A stretch of DNA of 49,012 bases, from assembly GCA_948433435.1 (NCBI GenBank), contig CAOJDX010000009.1, forward strand, positions 1 through 49,012, in the 5' to 3' direction. Shown here one piece after another: positions 1-8,913 of this stretch (position 1 is its first letter; each line of letters starts with the position of its first letter). The stretch is from an uncultured Clostridia bacterium (GTDB lineage Bacteria; Bacillota_I; Bacilli_A; RF39; UBA660). The notes under the pieces were generated by a model. The model saw only the letters and a program-made list of their open reading frames with translations. It was not told where the DNA came from and made no database searches. The translations under genes were made by a program, and so were the position numbers.

Positions 1-21
1 TTACTTTTTCCTTTTCAATAC

Positions 22-49
22 AAAAAAGAACATTTTTTTCTTGTTCTTT
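22..49 (-). terminator. Terminator downstream of ddl
   Basis: On the minus strand an 8-bp stem (25-32 pairs with 42-49) is followed by a T-run. It lies about 25 bases past the ddl stop and would end the rbfA-hydrolase-murF-ddl transcript. Confidence 0.7.
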
Positions 50-73
50 CTTAGTATAGGTAATAGAAATACT

Positions 74-1294
74 CTATTTTAATTTTCCTTTCATCCCTTT
101 ACTTCCATTCATGGCAAAGCCTGCTAAAATATTACTATCGAAGGAATGAGTCTTACTAGATCTCTTTTTATAATCTTTGATTCCAATATTAATCATATCA
201 TCTAATAATTCTGTATATTTCTTATTTTTAGGTTCCCATAAATAGAAAGCTAAACTTCCAGGAATAGAATTAATTTCATTAATATAAACTTTTTTGGCTT
301 TTTCGTCTACTAAGAAATCTATTCTACATACCCCAGATGATCCTAGTGCTCTAAAGGCTTTAATTGCTATACTTTCTATTTCTTCTCTTTCCTTATCAGT
401 TAATTCAGCAGGAATTTTTCTAGTGGCAGAAAGCATTCCTTTAGAGGCCTTATTAGGATTAGGTACTTTGAACCCTTGTTTTCCTTTTATTTTTCCGCTT
501 CCAATATATTTTTCTTCAAAGGTTAAGAATTTTTCAGCAGAAATTACCTCTTCAATCTCGCTTAATTTTTGATGTTCGTAATTTCCTAAGACACTAATAT
601 TTACTTCTTTTAAATTTTGAACCATTTCTTCTACTAAAATTTTTGAATCATAATTTATGGCTTCATCTATTGCCTTTATTAATTCTTCATCAGTCGCTGC
701 GATTCCAATTCCAACACTACTTCCAGTTGTTGCTGGCTTTATAATTACTGGATATTTTAGTTTTTTCACTCTTTTTAAAGTTTCTTCTTGACTATTTTTG
801 TAATCAATATCATAAAACCAAACGAATTTAGTCATTGGAAGTTCTTCGCCCTCAAAAATTCTTTTCATATAAACTTTATCTTGTCCAGTTGCTGCTGCAT
901 AAACATTTGGTCCAACGTATGGAATTCCAATTGTTTGAAAATATCCTTGTAGTGCTCCATCTTCAACATTCGTTCCATGAACAATTGGAAAAATAATATC
1001 AATATCTGTTACTACTTTATTAAGCATACCTTTCTTTTGCTTTAAAATATATTTTCCCTTTTCACAATATAAAACAACATTTTTTGCGTATTTTTCGATT
1101 AAAGATAAATCTTGATATGATTCTACATCTCTTAACATTTCTCCAGTATACCATTCTCTATTTTTGGTCATATAAATAGGAATAATTTCATATTTTTCCT
1201 GATCAATTTTATTCATAGCCTGGATAGCTGAAATAATGCTAACTTCATGTTCTACTGTTTCTCCACCAAAAATAACACCTAGTTTAATTTTCAT
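74..1294 (-). CDS. ddl: D-alanine--D-alanine ligase
   Basis: Joins two D-alanines with ATP in the cytoplasm to make the dipeptide that MurF adds to the peptidoglycan precursor. The 406-residue protein has the Ddl N-terminus GGETVEHEVSIISA (residues 10-23), a VHGTNVEDGALQGYF segment, an ATP-grasp central domain and the metal-binding NEINSIPGS block at about 339-347. It is longer than a typical Ddl (about 300-360), through an insert before the C-terminal half and a lysine-rich tail. The ATG at 1294 has a strong AAGGAGG 8 bases upstream, which overlaps the murF stop. It is the last gene of the rbfA-hydrolase-murF-ddl unit, directly after its pathway partner. The final motif reads SIPGSLAFYLW rather than the commoner TLPGFT, as in one Bacillota subgroup; I see no reason to call it a Van-type D-Ser or D-Lac ligase. 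Confidence 0.95.
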   Translation of the reverse strand: MKIKLGVIFGGETVEHEVSIISAIQAMNKIDQEKYEIIPIYMTKNREWYTGEMLRDVESYQDLSLIEKYAKNVVLYCEKGKYILKQKKGMLNKVVTDIDIIFPIVHGTNVEDGALQGYFQTIGIPYVGPNVYAAATGQDKVYMKRIFEGEELPMTKFVWFYDIDYKNSQEETLKRVKKLKYPVIIKPATTGSSVGIGIAATDEELIKAIDEAINYDSKILVEEMVQNLKEVNISVLGNYEHQKLSEIEEVISAEKFLTFEEKYIGSGKIKGKQGFKVPNPNKASKGMLSATRKIPAELTDKEREEIESIAIKAFRALGSSGVCRIDFLVDEKAKKVYINEINSIPGSLAFYLWEPKNKKYTELLDDMINIGIKDYKKRSSKTHSFDSNILAGFAMNGSKGMKGKLK

Positions 1295-1308
1295 TATTTT
1301 TTCCTCCT

Positions 1309-2925
1309 TTATTCATTATAAGTATCTGGTAAATCATTTTCAAATAAGGCATACACTTCTTCTTTGGAATTTTGTTTAATACTATTTATAAAAGTATATG
1401 CTTCTTTGACATCATTATATATCACAACGTTATCAAAATTATAGTTTTTCTTTTTTAAACCATTTTGTATTGGTTTTGTTTTTTCTTTACCAATTAAAAC
1501 TACGTAATCTGCAACCTCAGAAATTTGTTCCCCTAATATTTCATTTAATTCGTCTTCTTTTTCTCCTAATTCGATCATTCCTGGAGTAACGACAATTTTA
1601 ACTCCTGGCATCATTCCCAAAACAGAAATAGCATTTTTAGCCCCTACTGGATTAGAATTATAGGCATCATCGATCATATAGAAGTTGCCCAATTTTTTTA
1701 ATTCTAGGCGGTGTTCTACTGGTACTACTGATTTAACGGCAGATTGTAAATCACTAATTTCAATATCAAAATAACGTCCTAAAGCTAGAGCTGCCAAAAT
1801 ATTGTAAACGTTATGGTCTCCTAATAACTTTGTTTGAAATTTATATTTTTCTTTGTCACCCTTAAAGGTTACATCGAATGTTGTTCCAACATTAGAACAT
1901 TTTATGTTGCTAGCATGAACATCAACATCCTTATTATTTATTCCTATCCAAATAATTTTGCATTTATTTTTTAATTTGTAAGAGGTTTGTTTTGGATCAT
2001 CTCCATTTAATACTCCCACCCCATCAAGTGGTAAAGATTCTATTAATTCAAATTTTCCATCAATAATATTTTGTTCACTTCCAAATGACTCTAAGTGGGC
2101 TGTTCCAATTCTAGTTAAGATTCCATACTTAGGATTCACCAAATTACATAATCCCTTAATCTCACCTTTTACATAAGCTCCCATTTCAGCGATAAAAATT
2201 TCTGTAAATTTATCCATATGATTATTAACTGTCATTATTAACCCGTTGTATGTATTCAAATTTCTTGGTGTTGGTAAAGCATTATATTTTATATTCAAAA
2301 TATCGCTTAAAATATTTTTACTACTAGTTTTTCCATAACTTCCTGTAATTCCAATAATCTTTAAATTTGGCATACTTCTAAGAGTTGTTTGAGCTTTTCT
2401 TTTATAATAGTTATAAACTCCTCTTTCATATGGGTGATTAATAATATTTGATAGAAATATAATCAAGTTATTTAGAAAAATTGTGATACTTAAAATTAAT
2501 ATCATTAACCAGGCTACTTTAGCATTTCCATGATTTAAAATTAATATTACTATAGGAATTAAATATAAAACTGTTGTCGTAATAATTAATCTGCGAACTC
2601 TTTTTGTTACTACTAGTGGTTTTTTTGTTTGTTCATTTGCTAATAGATTTTGCCATTTATAAGTTAAAATTGCATAAACGATTAAAATTAATAATTCGGC
2701 TACTATAGCATAACGATTTAAATCATAGATTACAAATAGTCCTACTGCAGCCATAATTATTGCAAGAAGCTCTATATTTAAAAAACTCTTTATATTTTTA
2801 GCTACCCATTTTAAGTAACGATTATTCTCATTGTATAAATTTTGTTGTAACATATGAAGTGATTTTTTTGATTTAAAAAACAATTCCATAATCATAGCGA
2901 TTATGATTAAATAAAATAATAACAT
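1309..2925 (-). CDS. murF: Membrane-anchored MurF-type Mur ligase
   Basis: Likely UDP-MurNAc-tripeptide--D-Ala-D-Ala ligase, the last cytoplasmic step of precursor synthesis. The catalytic Mur-ligase part begins near residue 185: P-loop GITGSYGKT at 192-200, then ETFIAEMGAY-like and LNGDD segments and the C-terminal binding domain with AYNSNP. It is preceded by about 160 residues holding around five hydrophobic segments (roughly 2-16, 52-68, 72-88, 112-130, 137-160), which classical soluble MurF lacks. That would tether the ligase to the membrane. The start has GGTAGGAG upstream and its stop runs into the ddl SD. The pairing with ddl, which supplies the D-Ala-D-Ala substrate, supports MurF over another Mur ligase. 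The substrate is inferred, not proven. Confidence 0.85.
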   Translation of the reverse strand: MLLFYLIIIAMIMELFFKSKKSLHMLQQNLYNENNRYLKWVAKNIKSFLNIELLAIIMAAVGLFVIYDLNRYAIVAELLILIVYAILTYKWQNLLANEQTKKPLVVTKRVRRLIITTTVLYLIPIVILILNHGNAKVAWLMILILSITIFLNNLIIFLSNIINHPYERGVYNYYKRKAQTTLRSMPNLKIIGITGSYGKTSSKNILSDILNIKYNALPTPRNLNTYNGLIMTVNNHMDKFTEIFIAEMGAYVKGEIKGLCNLVNPKYGILTRIGTAHLESFGSEQNIIDGKFELIESLPLDGVGVLNGDDPKQTSYKLKNKCKIIWIGINNKDVDVHASNIKCSNVGTTFDVTFKGDKEKYKFQTKLLGDHNVYNILAALALGRYFDIEISDLQSAVKSVVPVEHRLELKKLGNFYMIDDAYNSNPVGAKNAISVLGMMPGVKIVVTPGMIELGEKEDELNEILGEQISEVADYVVLIGKEKTKPIQNGLKKKNYNFDNVVIYNDVKEAYTFINSIKQNSKEEVYALFENDLPDTYNE

Positions 2926-2939
2926 CTTTTTTCTCCTAC

Positions 2940-3659
2940 CTATAAAAATTTATTTAATATGTTGATAACCTGATTTAGATTTTCTAAATAAGCGTAATGT
3001 GTTCCTGGAAGAATGACTAAGCCTGCATCGGGCATAACCTGTTCTAGTATATGAGCATTTTCAATACTGGCTTCTTCATCATAATCTCCCCAAACTAACA
3101 AGGTTGGTTCTTCTATTTTCTGAGCATATTCTGTTAAGTCCTTATTAACTGTATTTACTAATACTTGCCTCATTATAGTAGATGCGGCTTTATAATCTCT
3201 TGATCCTATATATTTTTTCATTTTCTCAGCAATATTATTCATACCAGGTAACTTTTTTAATGATTTTAAAGTTTTTACTTTTAAAGATTCTGAGCTTTTT
3301 TCTGGTTTAATTGGGCTTCCAAACAGTACTAACTTTTCTATCACATTGTTACTAGAAAAGTTAATGGCAAGTCTTCCTCCAAAAGAGTGACCTATTACAA
3401 TGGGTTTGCTAATTTTTAGCTGATCCACAAATGTTTCCAACATTTCTGAATAATCATTTAGGGTCCAAGCAAATTTGGGTTCTTCACTTGCTCCAAAACC
3501 TGGAAGATCCAAAATAGTAATTTTAAATTTTTTTGCTAAAGCATCACCAATAGGTTTCATCATCTCAATATTTTGTCCCCATCCATGAAGGAGTAAAACA
3601 TCTTTCCCTTGAATATTACCATATTGAATATAATTAATTGTAGTATCCTTTATTTTCAA
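2940..3659 (-). CDS. Alpha/beta hydrolase
   Basis: A 239-residue soluble alpha/beta hydrolase of unknown substrate. The fold is clear: LLHGWGQN oxyanion region near 23-30, nucleophile elbow GHSFGG with Ser92, acid residue in GDYDEE (Asp194 or Asp192) and catalytic His221 in GTHYAYLE. The start is a TTG at 3659 with AGGTG just upstream; no better ATG exists. It lies 23 bases after rbfA and 14 bases before murF, so it is co-transcribed with wall-precursor genes. A conserved place in such a cluster could mean a wall or membrane-lipid role, but that is inference. Esterase, lipase or lactonase activity are all open. Confidence 0.85.
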   Translation of the reverse strand: MKIKDTTINYIQYGNIQGKDVLLLHGWGQNIEMMKPIGDALAKKFKITILDLPGFGASEEPKFAWTLNDYSEMLETFVDQLKISKPIVIGHSFGGRLAINFSSNNVIEKLVLFGSPIKPEKSSESLKVKTLKSLKKLPGMNNIAEKMKKYIGSRDYKAASTIMRQVLVNTVNKDLTEYAQKIEEPTLLVWGDYDEEASIENAHILEQVMPDAGLVILPGTHYAYLENLNQVINILNKFL

Positions 3660-3682
3660 TGTATCACCTACTAAGTATAATT

Positions 3683-4024
3683 TTAACCTTTTAACTCTTT
3701 AATAATTTTATCGATTTTTCGGCCATATTCTTCACTTTCGTCATAGATAAATTTTAGCTCTGGCGTATGTCTTATCTCAATTCTTTCAGATAGTTTTCCT
3801 CTAATAAACGAAGCTGCATTTTTTAATGATGCTGATACCTCTTGTTTTTTTTCACTATTATACAAAGTAAAATATACTTTAGCATAACTTAGATCTTTAG
3901 TTACATCTACCCCCGTTATAATTACATTTTTTAACTCTTCATCTTTTACTTCTTCCATTAAAATCATACTTATTTCTTCCATATAAGTGTGATTTAATCT
4001 CTGAATCCTTAAATTATTAGCCAT
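3683..4024 (-). CDS. rbfA: 30S ribosome-binding factor A
   Basis: RbfA binds the immature 30S subunit and helps 16S 5'-end processing and cold growth. The 113-residue protein matches the usual length of about 115 and carries the KH-type core, including ISMILMEEVKDEEL, the VDVTKDLSYAKVYFT strand and the RHTPELKFIYDES segment typical of the family. The ATG at 4024 has a good AGGAGG. In most Bacilli rbfA follows infB directly. Here a plus-strand gene occupies that gap, so rbfA has its own promoter at 4042-4070 and leads a new unit with murF and ddl. Confidence 0.95.
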   Translation of the reverse strand: MANNLRIQRLNHTYMEEISMILMEEVKDEELKNVIITGVDVTKDLSYAKVYFTLYNSEKKQEVSASLKNAASFIRGKLSERIEIRHTPELKFIYDESEEYGRKIDKIIKELKG

Positions 4025-4041
4025 GTTATCCTCCTGAATTT

Positions 4042-4093
4042 AGTATATCATTAGATTTTCTTTATTGCAATTTAATTTAAAATTTGTTATACT
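4042..4093. promoter_or_regulatory. Divergent promoter pair sharing one palindromic -35 box
   Basis: The hexamer TTGCAA at 4065-4070 is its own reverse complement. Leftward, exactly 17 bases on, lies TATACT (plus-strand AGTATA, 4042-4047), ahead of rbfA. Rightward, exactly 17 bases on, lies TATACT (4088-4093), ahead of the HExxH gene at 4123. Both are close to sigma-A consensus. If both are active, one polymerase bound to the shared -35 excludes the other. Seen directly; use of the promoters is inferred. Confidence 0.75.
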
Positions 4094-4122
4094 ATATCTC
4101 GTTTTTTAAGGAGCTAGTGAAA

Positions 4123-5220
4123 ATGGAGAAAAAAAGAGCAAATAAAAATTGGAATTATAAAAAAATGTTTTTTCTTTATTTTTCTTCCTTATTCTGTTAT
4201 TTCTTTGTTCCACCACAAGATTTAAGTTATACTAGTCATTATTACACAGTAGAAGACGAAGAAAATCATATGAAAATTGGCTATAAAAATTTGTGGTTTT
4301 CACATCATATTCAAACTATTGAAACGGAAAATGAGGCCTTTGAACGTGGATATTTAGAGCCTAATCCTACTTTTGAACGTTTAATCAAGGCAGTTGATGA
4401 AAATAAGAACATTCCATATAAAATGAAAGATTACTTTTATTACTATATTAAAGGCTTATATAAAGATGGTAAAACTAATATTAAAAATAGTTCTATTTTA
4501 CTTAAAAACATCGAATTATTAGATGGAGTTTATTCTATGCCTCAAAACTTTATAAAAGCTATTTCTGGTTCAAGTCAAACTGTTGGATGTTTTCTATCTA
4601 GTTATAATGAGCATTTTATTTGTTTGAGTAAGAAAAGAGAAAGCTATCACCAATATATACTTAATCATGAATTTAACCACATGCGAAAAACTTTGCTATT
4701 TCAAGATACTGAAACTAATACAATCATTAATATTTCTTTTGATAAGGAAGCTGGATACTCTCTAGATGAAGAACTAAATTCTTATTATACTTCTTTATCT
4801 TTTGTTGAATTTGGTGGTTATCCATATGAAAATATGTACTTATTAGAAAATATTTTAACAGAGCAAGAATTAGAAAATATATATTTTTATGGTAATATTG
4901 ATACTTTGCAATACAAATTAGAGGAAATTAATTCTTCTATTAATTTTGAAAGATTTATTCAGTGTAGTGATTTACAAGTAGATTATATTTTTGATAATGA
5001 TCCTTCTAATGATTACGATATAGACTATGAATTGTATAGTATATATATTGACTACTTTTTTAGTAAAGAAAAACAAGATAATTATCAAAATTTTTCAAAT
5101 AATTTTAATGATTTTTGTGATGTTATTATCCATGATATCCCTACTTCAAGGGATATTAAAGAACAGCTACTTCAAGATCTAAAAAAAGAAAGAGTCAAAA
5201 TTTTAGAAAAAAGAAAATAA
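4123..5220 (+). CDS. Putative anchored or secreted HExxH metallopeptidase
   Basis: I do not recognise the family. The 365-residue protein has a basic N-terminus and a hydrophobic stretch at about 14-30, which would act as a signal anchor or signal peptide with the rest outside the cell. His182-Glu183-x-x-His186 forms a zincin HExxH motif (LNHEFNHMRK), and a downstream EELNSYY segment could supply a third zinc ligand. The tail is acidic and Asn/Asp/Tyr-rich. An upstream in-frame TTG at 4084 exists, but it overlaps the -10 box, while the ATG at 4123 has AAGGAG upstream, so I use 4123. It is transcribed away from rbfA and converges on infB. Peptidase activity is an inference from the motif and location. 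Confidence 0.7.
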   Translation: MEKKRANKNWNYKKMFFLYFSSLFCYFFVPPQDLSYTSHYYTVEDEENHMKIGYKNLWFSHHIQTIETENEAFERGYLEPNPTFERLIKAVDENKNIPYKMKDYFYYYIKGLYKDGKTNIKNSSILLKNIELLDGVYSMPQNFIKAISGSSQTVGCFLSSYNEHFICLSKKRESYHQYILNHEFNHMRKTLLFQDTETNTIINISFDKEAGYSLDEELNSYYTSLSFVEFGGYPYENMYLLENILTEQELENIYFYGNIDTLQYKLEEINSSINFERFIQCSDLQVDYIFDNDPSNDYDIDYELYSIYIDYFFSKEKQDNYQNFSNNFNDFCDVIIHDIPTSRDIKEQLLQDLKKERVKILEKRK

Positions 5221-5249
5221 CTCATTTTTTTCAAATGAGTTATTTTTTT
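5216..5249. terminator. Bidirectional terminator between the HExxH gene and infB
   Basis: A 12-bp perfect stem (5216-5227 with 5233-5244) with T-runs on both strands. It begins in the last codons of the HExxH gene and lies about 40 bases past the infB stop, so it can serve both converging genes. Confidence 0.85.
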
Positions 5250-5286
5250 CGAAATTACAATAACTGGATATACTTCATAATATTGA

Positions 5287-7416
5287 TTATCTTGGTCGTT
5301 CTACGAGTTCATAAACTTCTATTATATCATTTTCCTTATAATCATTACATGATTCTAAAGTAAGACCACAATCCATATCTTTTTTTACTTCTTTTACTTG
5401 GTCTTTTTCATGCTGAAGGGTTTTGATCTTTCCATCATATACTACAATATTGTCTCTTATTATTCTAGCACTGGCATTATTTTTAATTACTCCATCTAAA
5501 ACATGACATCCTGCTATTAAACCTACTTTAGAAAATTTGAATAGCTGCCTTATTTCTATTTTTCCAATTACTTTTTCATCATATACAGGCTCTAACATTC
5601 CTTTCATAGCACTTTCAATATCTTCTACTAATTTATAAATAATATTATAAGTTTTTATTTCGACACCATTTTCTTTTGCGGTATCCATAGTTTTAGTAGC
5701 TGCCCTTACATTAAATCCTATTACTAAAGCATGAGAAGCTTGGGCTAATACAATATCACTTTCAGTTATGGCACCTACTCCTGCTCTAATAATTGATAAT
5801 TTTACACCTTCTATGTCAATTTTTTCAAGAGAAGATTTTACAGCCTCCATACTACCATTAACATCAGCCTTTAAAACAATATTAATTTCCTTCATACCTT
5901 CCTGTATTTGGCCAAACAAATCTTCTAAAGACATTCCTGATTTATTGGTATCCTTTGCTCTTCTTCTTAATGTTCTTTCTTCAGCTATACTTTTGGCATT
6001 TTTCTCTGATTCAAAGGCCATAAACTTATCTCCTGCTTCTGGAATACCTGAAAGTCCTGTCACTTCTACTGGAGTAGAAGGAAGAGCTTCTACAATATTT
6101 TCAGCTAAATCATTTTTTAAAGTTCTTACTTTTCCGTATACTGTTCCGACAACAATAGGATCACCTAATCTTAAAGTACCATTTTGAATAATTAAACTTA
6201 CTACATTCCCTATTTGTTTGTCTTGACGGGACTCGATTACAGCTCCTGTTGCATAACGATTTTTATTGGCTTTATATTCGTTCATTTCTGCTACTAATAA
6301 AATACTTTCTAGAAGTTCATTAACACCTTCACCTGTGTGAGCAGAAATTTTGTTAACAATAACATCGCCACCCCATTCTTCTGGAGTTAGACCATTTTCT
6401 ACTAAACCAGACATTACTCTATCAATATTAGCCTCTGGCTTGTCAATTTTATTAATTGCTACAATAATAGGAACCTTGGCTGCTTTTGCATGGTCAATAG
6501 CTTCTTTTGTTTGAGGCATAACCCCATCATCTGCCGCTACTATAATAATAACAATATCCGTAATAGAAGCTCCTCTAGCTCTCATTTGAGTAAAGGCTTC
6601 ATGTCCTGGTGTATCTATAAAAGTCATTTTCTTATCATTACAAGTTACAGAATAAGCTCCTATTGCTTGAGTAATACCACCAGCTTCTCCACTGGCTACA
6701 TGGCTTGATCTAATATAATCAAGCAAGGTTGTTTTTCCATGGTCAACATGTCCCATTATTGTTACAATTGGTGGACGAACATCTAAGTCTTCTTCTTTAT
6801 CTTCTATTTCATATTCTTCAAAATTTGAAATGTCAGCAGTTTCTTCTCTTTTTAAACTTTTACCATAGTCAGTTACAAGTACTTCTGTTGTTTCAAAATC
6901 AATACTTTGATTTTGATTGGCCATAATTCCTAATCCGATTAATTTTTTTATGATATTAGTAACAGAATCATTTAATGAATCAGCTAATTCTGATACGGTC
7001 ATTCCATCTTTGTATAGAATAACATCTTCGGCCACTGTTTTTTGATTACTAGTTAGTTTTTCACGGTTTTTATACATTTTCTTTCTTTCTGCTTGAAAGC
7101 TTTTCTTAGCATCATTTGCTCTTTTTTGTTTAGATTTTACCTTTTGAAAACTAACATTATTATCTAAATCAATATTAGTTCTAGAAGCGATTTCTACTGC
7201 TTTTTCATATGTCTTTTCCTCTTCTAACTCTTCTTCACTTATAATAGATTCAGTAGTTAATTCCGCCTCACTTATATTCCTATCTAGAAGAGTTATTTCG
7301 GTATCACTTAGTAGGTAATTTTCATCTTCATAAATTATTCCTAATTTATCACATATTTTCTTGATTTCTTCAATGTCTAAGTTTACATCATTTGCATAAT
7401 CTAATAAACTCATCAT
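5287..7416 (-). CDS. infB: Translation initiation factor IF-2
   Basis: GTPase that brings fMet-tRNA to the 30S subunit and promotes subunit joining. Order of parts: two short IF2_N-like helical modules (near 1-45 and 135-185) separated by a charged, Lys-rich linker; G1 GHVDHGKT at about 222-229; G3 DTPGHEAF; G4 NKIDKPEA; then domains II-IV ending in ELVERPR. At 709 residues it is a compact form compared with E. coli (890). The open frame begins at a GTG (7425) inside the SD. The ATG at 7416, 8 bases after GAGG, is the likely start. Last gene of rimP-nusA-rnpM-infB; ylxQ, usually between rnpM and infB, is absent. Confidence 0.97.
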   Translation of the reverse strand: MMSLLDYANDVNLDIEEIKKICDKLGIIYEDENYLLSDTEITLLDRNISEAELTTESIISEEELEEEKTYEKAVEIASRTNIDLDNNVSFQKVKSKQKRANDAKKSFQAERKKMYKNREKLTSNQKTVAEDVILYKDGMTVSELADSLNDSVTNIIKKLIGLGIMANQNQSIDFETTEVLVTDYGKSLKREETADISNFEEYEIEDKEEDLDVRPPIVTIMGHVDHGKTTLLDYIRSSHVASGEAGGITQAIGAYSVTCNDKKMTFIDTPGHEAFTQMRARGASITDIVIIIVAADDGVMPQTKEAIDHAKAAKVPIIVAINKIDKPEANIDRVMSGLVENGLTPEEWGGDVIVNKISAHTGEGVNELLESILLVAEMNEYKANKNRYATGAVIESRQDKQIGNVVSLIIQNGTLRLGDPIVVGTVYGKVRTLKNDLAENIVEALPSTPVEVTGLSGIPEAGDKFMAFESEKNAKSIAEERTLRRRAKDTNKSGMSLEDLFGQIQEGMKEINIVLKADVNGSMEAVKSSLEKIDIEGVKLSIIRAGVGAITESDIVLAQASHALVIGFNVRAATKTMDTAKENGVEIKTYNIIYKLVEDIESAMKGMLEPVYDEKVIGKIEIRQLFKFSKVGLIAGCHVLDGVIKNNASARIIRDNIVVYDGKIKTLQHEKDQVKEVKKDMDCGLTLESCNDYKENDIIEVYELVERPR

Positions 7417-7434
7417 TAAAACCACCTCACTTTC

Positions 7435-7701
7435 TTAATTATTATTTATTGTTTTTCTGATATTTTCATATCCCTCATCACTGATGGAAGTTTCTAGTCG
7501 TCTTTCTAAAATTTTACTTTTTTTTGCCTTTTCTAAAACTTCTAAGTCTTTTTTAATATATGCTCCTCGACCATTAATCTTTCCTGTTAAATCTGGTATT
7601 ACTTCACCAGTTGTCGTTCTGACAATGCGAAGTAATTCTCTTTTTTCTAATTTTTCGTTAGTAACCACACAGGTACGCATAGGAATTTTTCTTACCTTCA
7701 T
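7435..7701 (-). CDS. rnpM: RnpM (YlxR) RNA-binding protein
   Basis: Small YlxR/DUF448 protein, known in Bacilli as an RNA-binding modulator of RNase P. The 88 residues show the family core RKIPMRTCVVTNEKLEKREL, the GRGAYI turn near residue 47 and a basic C-terminal half. The SD AGGAG overlaps the nusA TAG stop. Either the TTG at 7704 or the adjacent ATG at 7701 could start it; I list the ATG. Its place between nusA and infB is the standard one, and co-transcription with both is expected. Confidence 0.93.
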   Translation of the reverse strand: MKVRKIPMRTCVVTNEKLEKRELLRIVRTTTGEVIPDLTGKINGRGAYIKKDLEVLEKAKKSKILERRLETSISDEGYENIRKTINNN

Positions 7702-7716
7702 CAATAGTTATCACTC

Positions 7717-8913
7717 CTATTCTTCTGATTTAATATTGATTCCATCTTCACGAGCTTGCTCTGTTGTCTTAATATCAATTTTATAATGAGTTAATCTACT
7801 AGCTAGACGAGCATTTTGTCCCTTTTTTCCTATTGCTAATGGGAAATTCTCTTGGTCTGCTATTACCATCGCTTCTTGTTTTTTTGGATCAGTTATCACC
7901 ACTGTTAAATTTTTAGCTGGTGATAAAGCATTACTGATAAAGATTGCTGGATCTTTGTCATATTTTACTACATCTAATTTTTCACCATGTAACTCTTGAA
8001 TAATACGAGCAATTCTAGTTCCTTTTTCTCCAATACAGGCTCCAATTGGATCGATATTATAGTTTTCTGAATAGACTGCTACCTTACTTCTAGAACCAGC
8101 ATCTCTTGCTACACTATAAAGTAATACTGAGCCTTCAGATAATTCTGGTATTTCAAGTTCGAATAAACGCTTTACAAAGCCATAATGATTTCTAGAAAGT
8201 AATACTAATAAACTCTTTCCGTTATTATCTACTTTAGTAACATATACTTTTATCTGACTACCCATTTCTATTTTTTCACCAGGGATAATTTCCTTTTTTG
8301 GTAAAATTCCATTGGTACGTCCCAAATCAATATAATAATTATCAGGATCTTCTAAGGCAACTGTTCCTACTAGCATTTCGTCTTGTTTATCTCCAAACTC
8401 TCCCATAATACTTGCTCGCTCTGCTTCTCTTATTTTTTGAACAACTACTTGTTTGGCTGTTGATGTTGCAACACGACCAAAATCATGTGGAGTAACTTCT
8501 GTATCAATAGTATCGCCCACTTCTAAAGTTTTGTTTATTTTTTTGGCTTCACTTAGTTTTATTTCAATTTCAGGATTAAAGAAAGATATTTTTTCTTTTT
8601 CTGCTGGTTCATCATCTTCTTCAGTCTCTATTTCTTCCTCTTCATCCTCATCTTCATCTGTATAATGTTCAAATAAATAATCTTCGTATTCCTCTTTAGT
8701 CATTTTATTATCGTCTACAACAGTTAAATAGGAAAATACTTTAATATCTCCTGTATCTCTGTTTAGTTGAACTTTTACATTTGTTTTTGAATTAAAATTT
8801 TTCTTATAGGCTGAAGTTAGAGCTAATTCCATAGCTTCATAGACAATTTCAGGATCGATATTCTTTTCTTTGGTAATATTATCAACTGCTTTTAAAAATT
8901 CTTTACTATTCAT
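7717..8913 (-). CDS. nusA: Transcription termination/antitermination factor NusA
   Basis: Binds RNA polymerase and nascent RNA to control pausing, termination and antitermination. The 398-residue protein has the N-terminal polymerase-binding domain (about 1-140), S1 domain (VGTVALEDPDNYYIDLGRTNG) and two KH domains (IGACIGEKGTRI and AIGKKGQNARLA), and lacks the acidic C-terminal repeats of Gram-negatives. Odd: a run of about 23 residues (84-106) made almost only of Glu and Asp interrupts the N-terminal domain. The ORF opens at a GTG (8922), but AGGAAG sits 8 bases before the ATG at 8913. The reading frame overlaps the end of rimP by 8 bases, implying coupled translation. Confidence 0.96.
   Translation of the reverse strand: MNSKEFLKAVDNITKEKNIDPEIVYEAMELALTSAYKKNFNSKTNVKVQLNRDTGDIKVFSYLTVVDDNKMTKEEYEDYLFEHYTDEDEDEEEEIETEEDDEPAEKEKISFFNPEIEIKLSEAKKINKTLEVGDTIDTEVTPHDFGRVATSTAKQVVVQKIREAERASIMGEFGDKQDEMLVGTVALEDPDNYYIDLGRTNGILPKKEIIPGEKIEMGSQIKVYVTKVDNNGKSLLVLLSRNHYGFVKRLFELEIPELSEGSVLLYSVARDAGSRSKVAVYSENYNIDPIGACIGEKGTRIARIIQELHGEKLDVVKYDKDPAIFISNALSPAKNLTVVITDPKKQEAMVIADQENFPLAIGKKGQNARLASRLTHYKIDIKTTEQAREDGINIKSEE

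Noticed and set aside
1-21. A short minus-strand open end (VLKRKK, stop) at the window edge as a partial gene.
   Set aside because: Only six codons directly after the ddl terminator; no evidence of coding.
74-1294. A vancomycin-type D-Ala-D-Ser or D-Ala-D-Lac ligase.
   Set aside because: No VanX/VanT/VanS-like genes nearby; it is paired with murF in a house-keeping wall operon.
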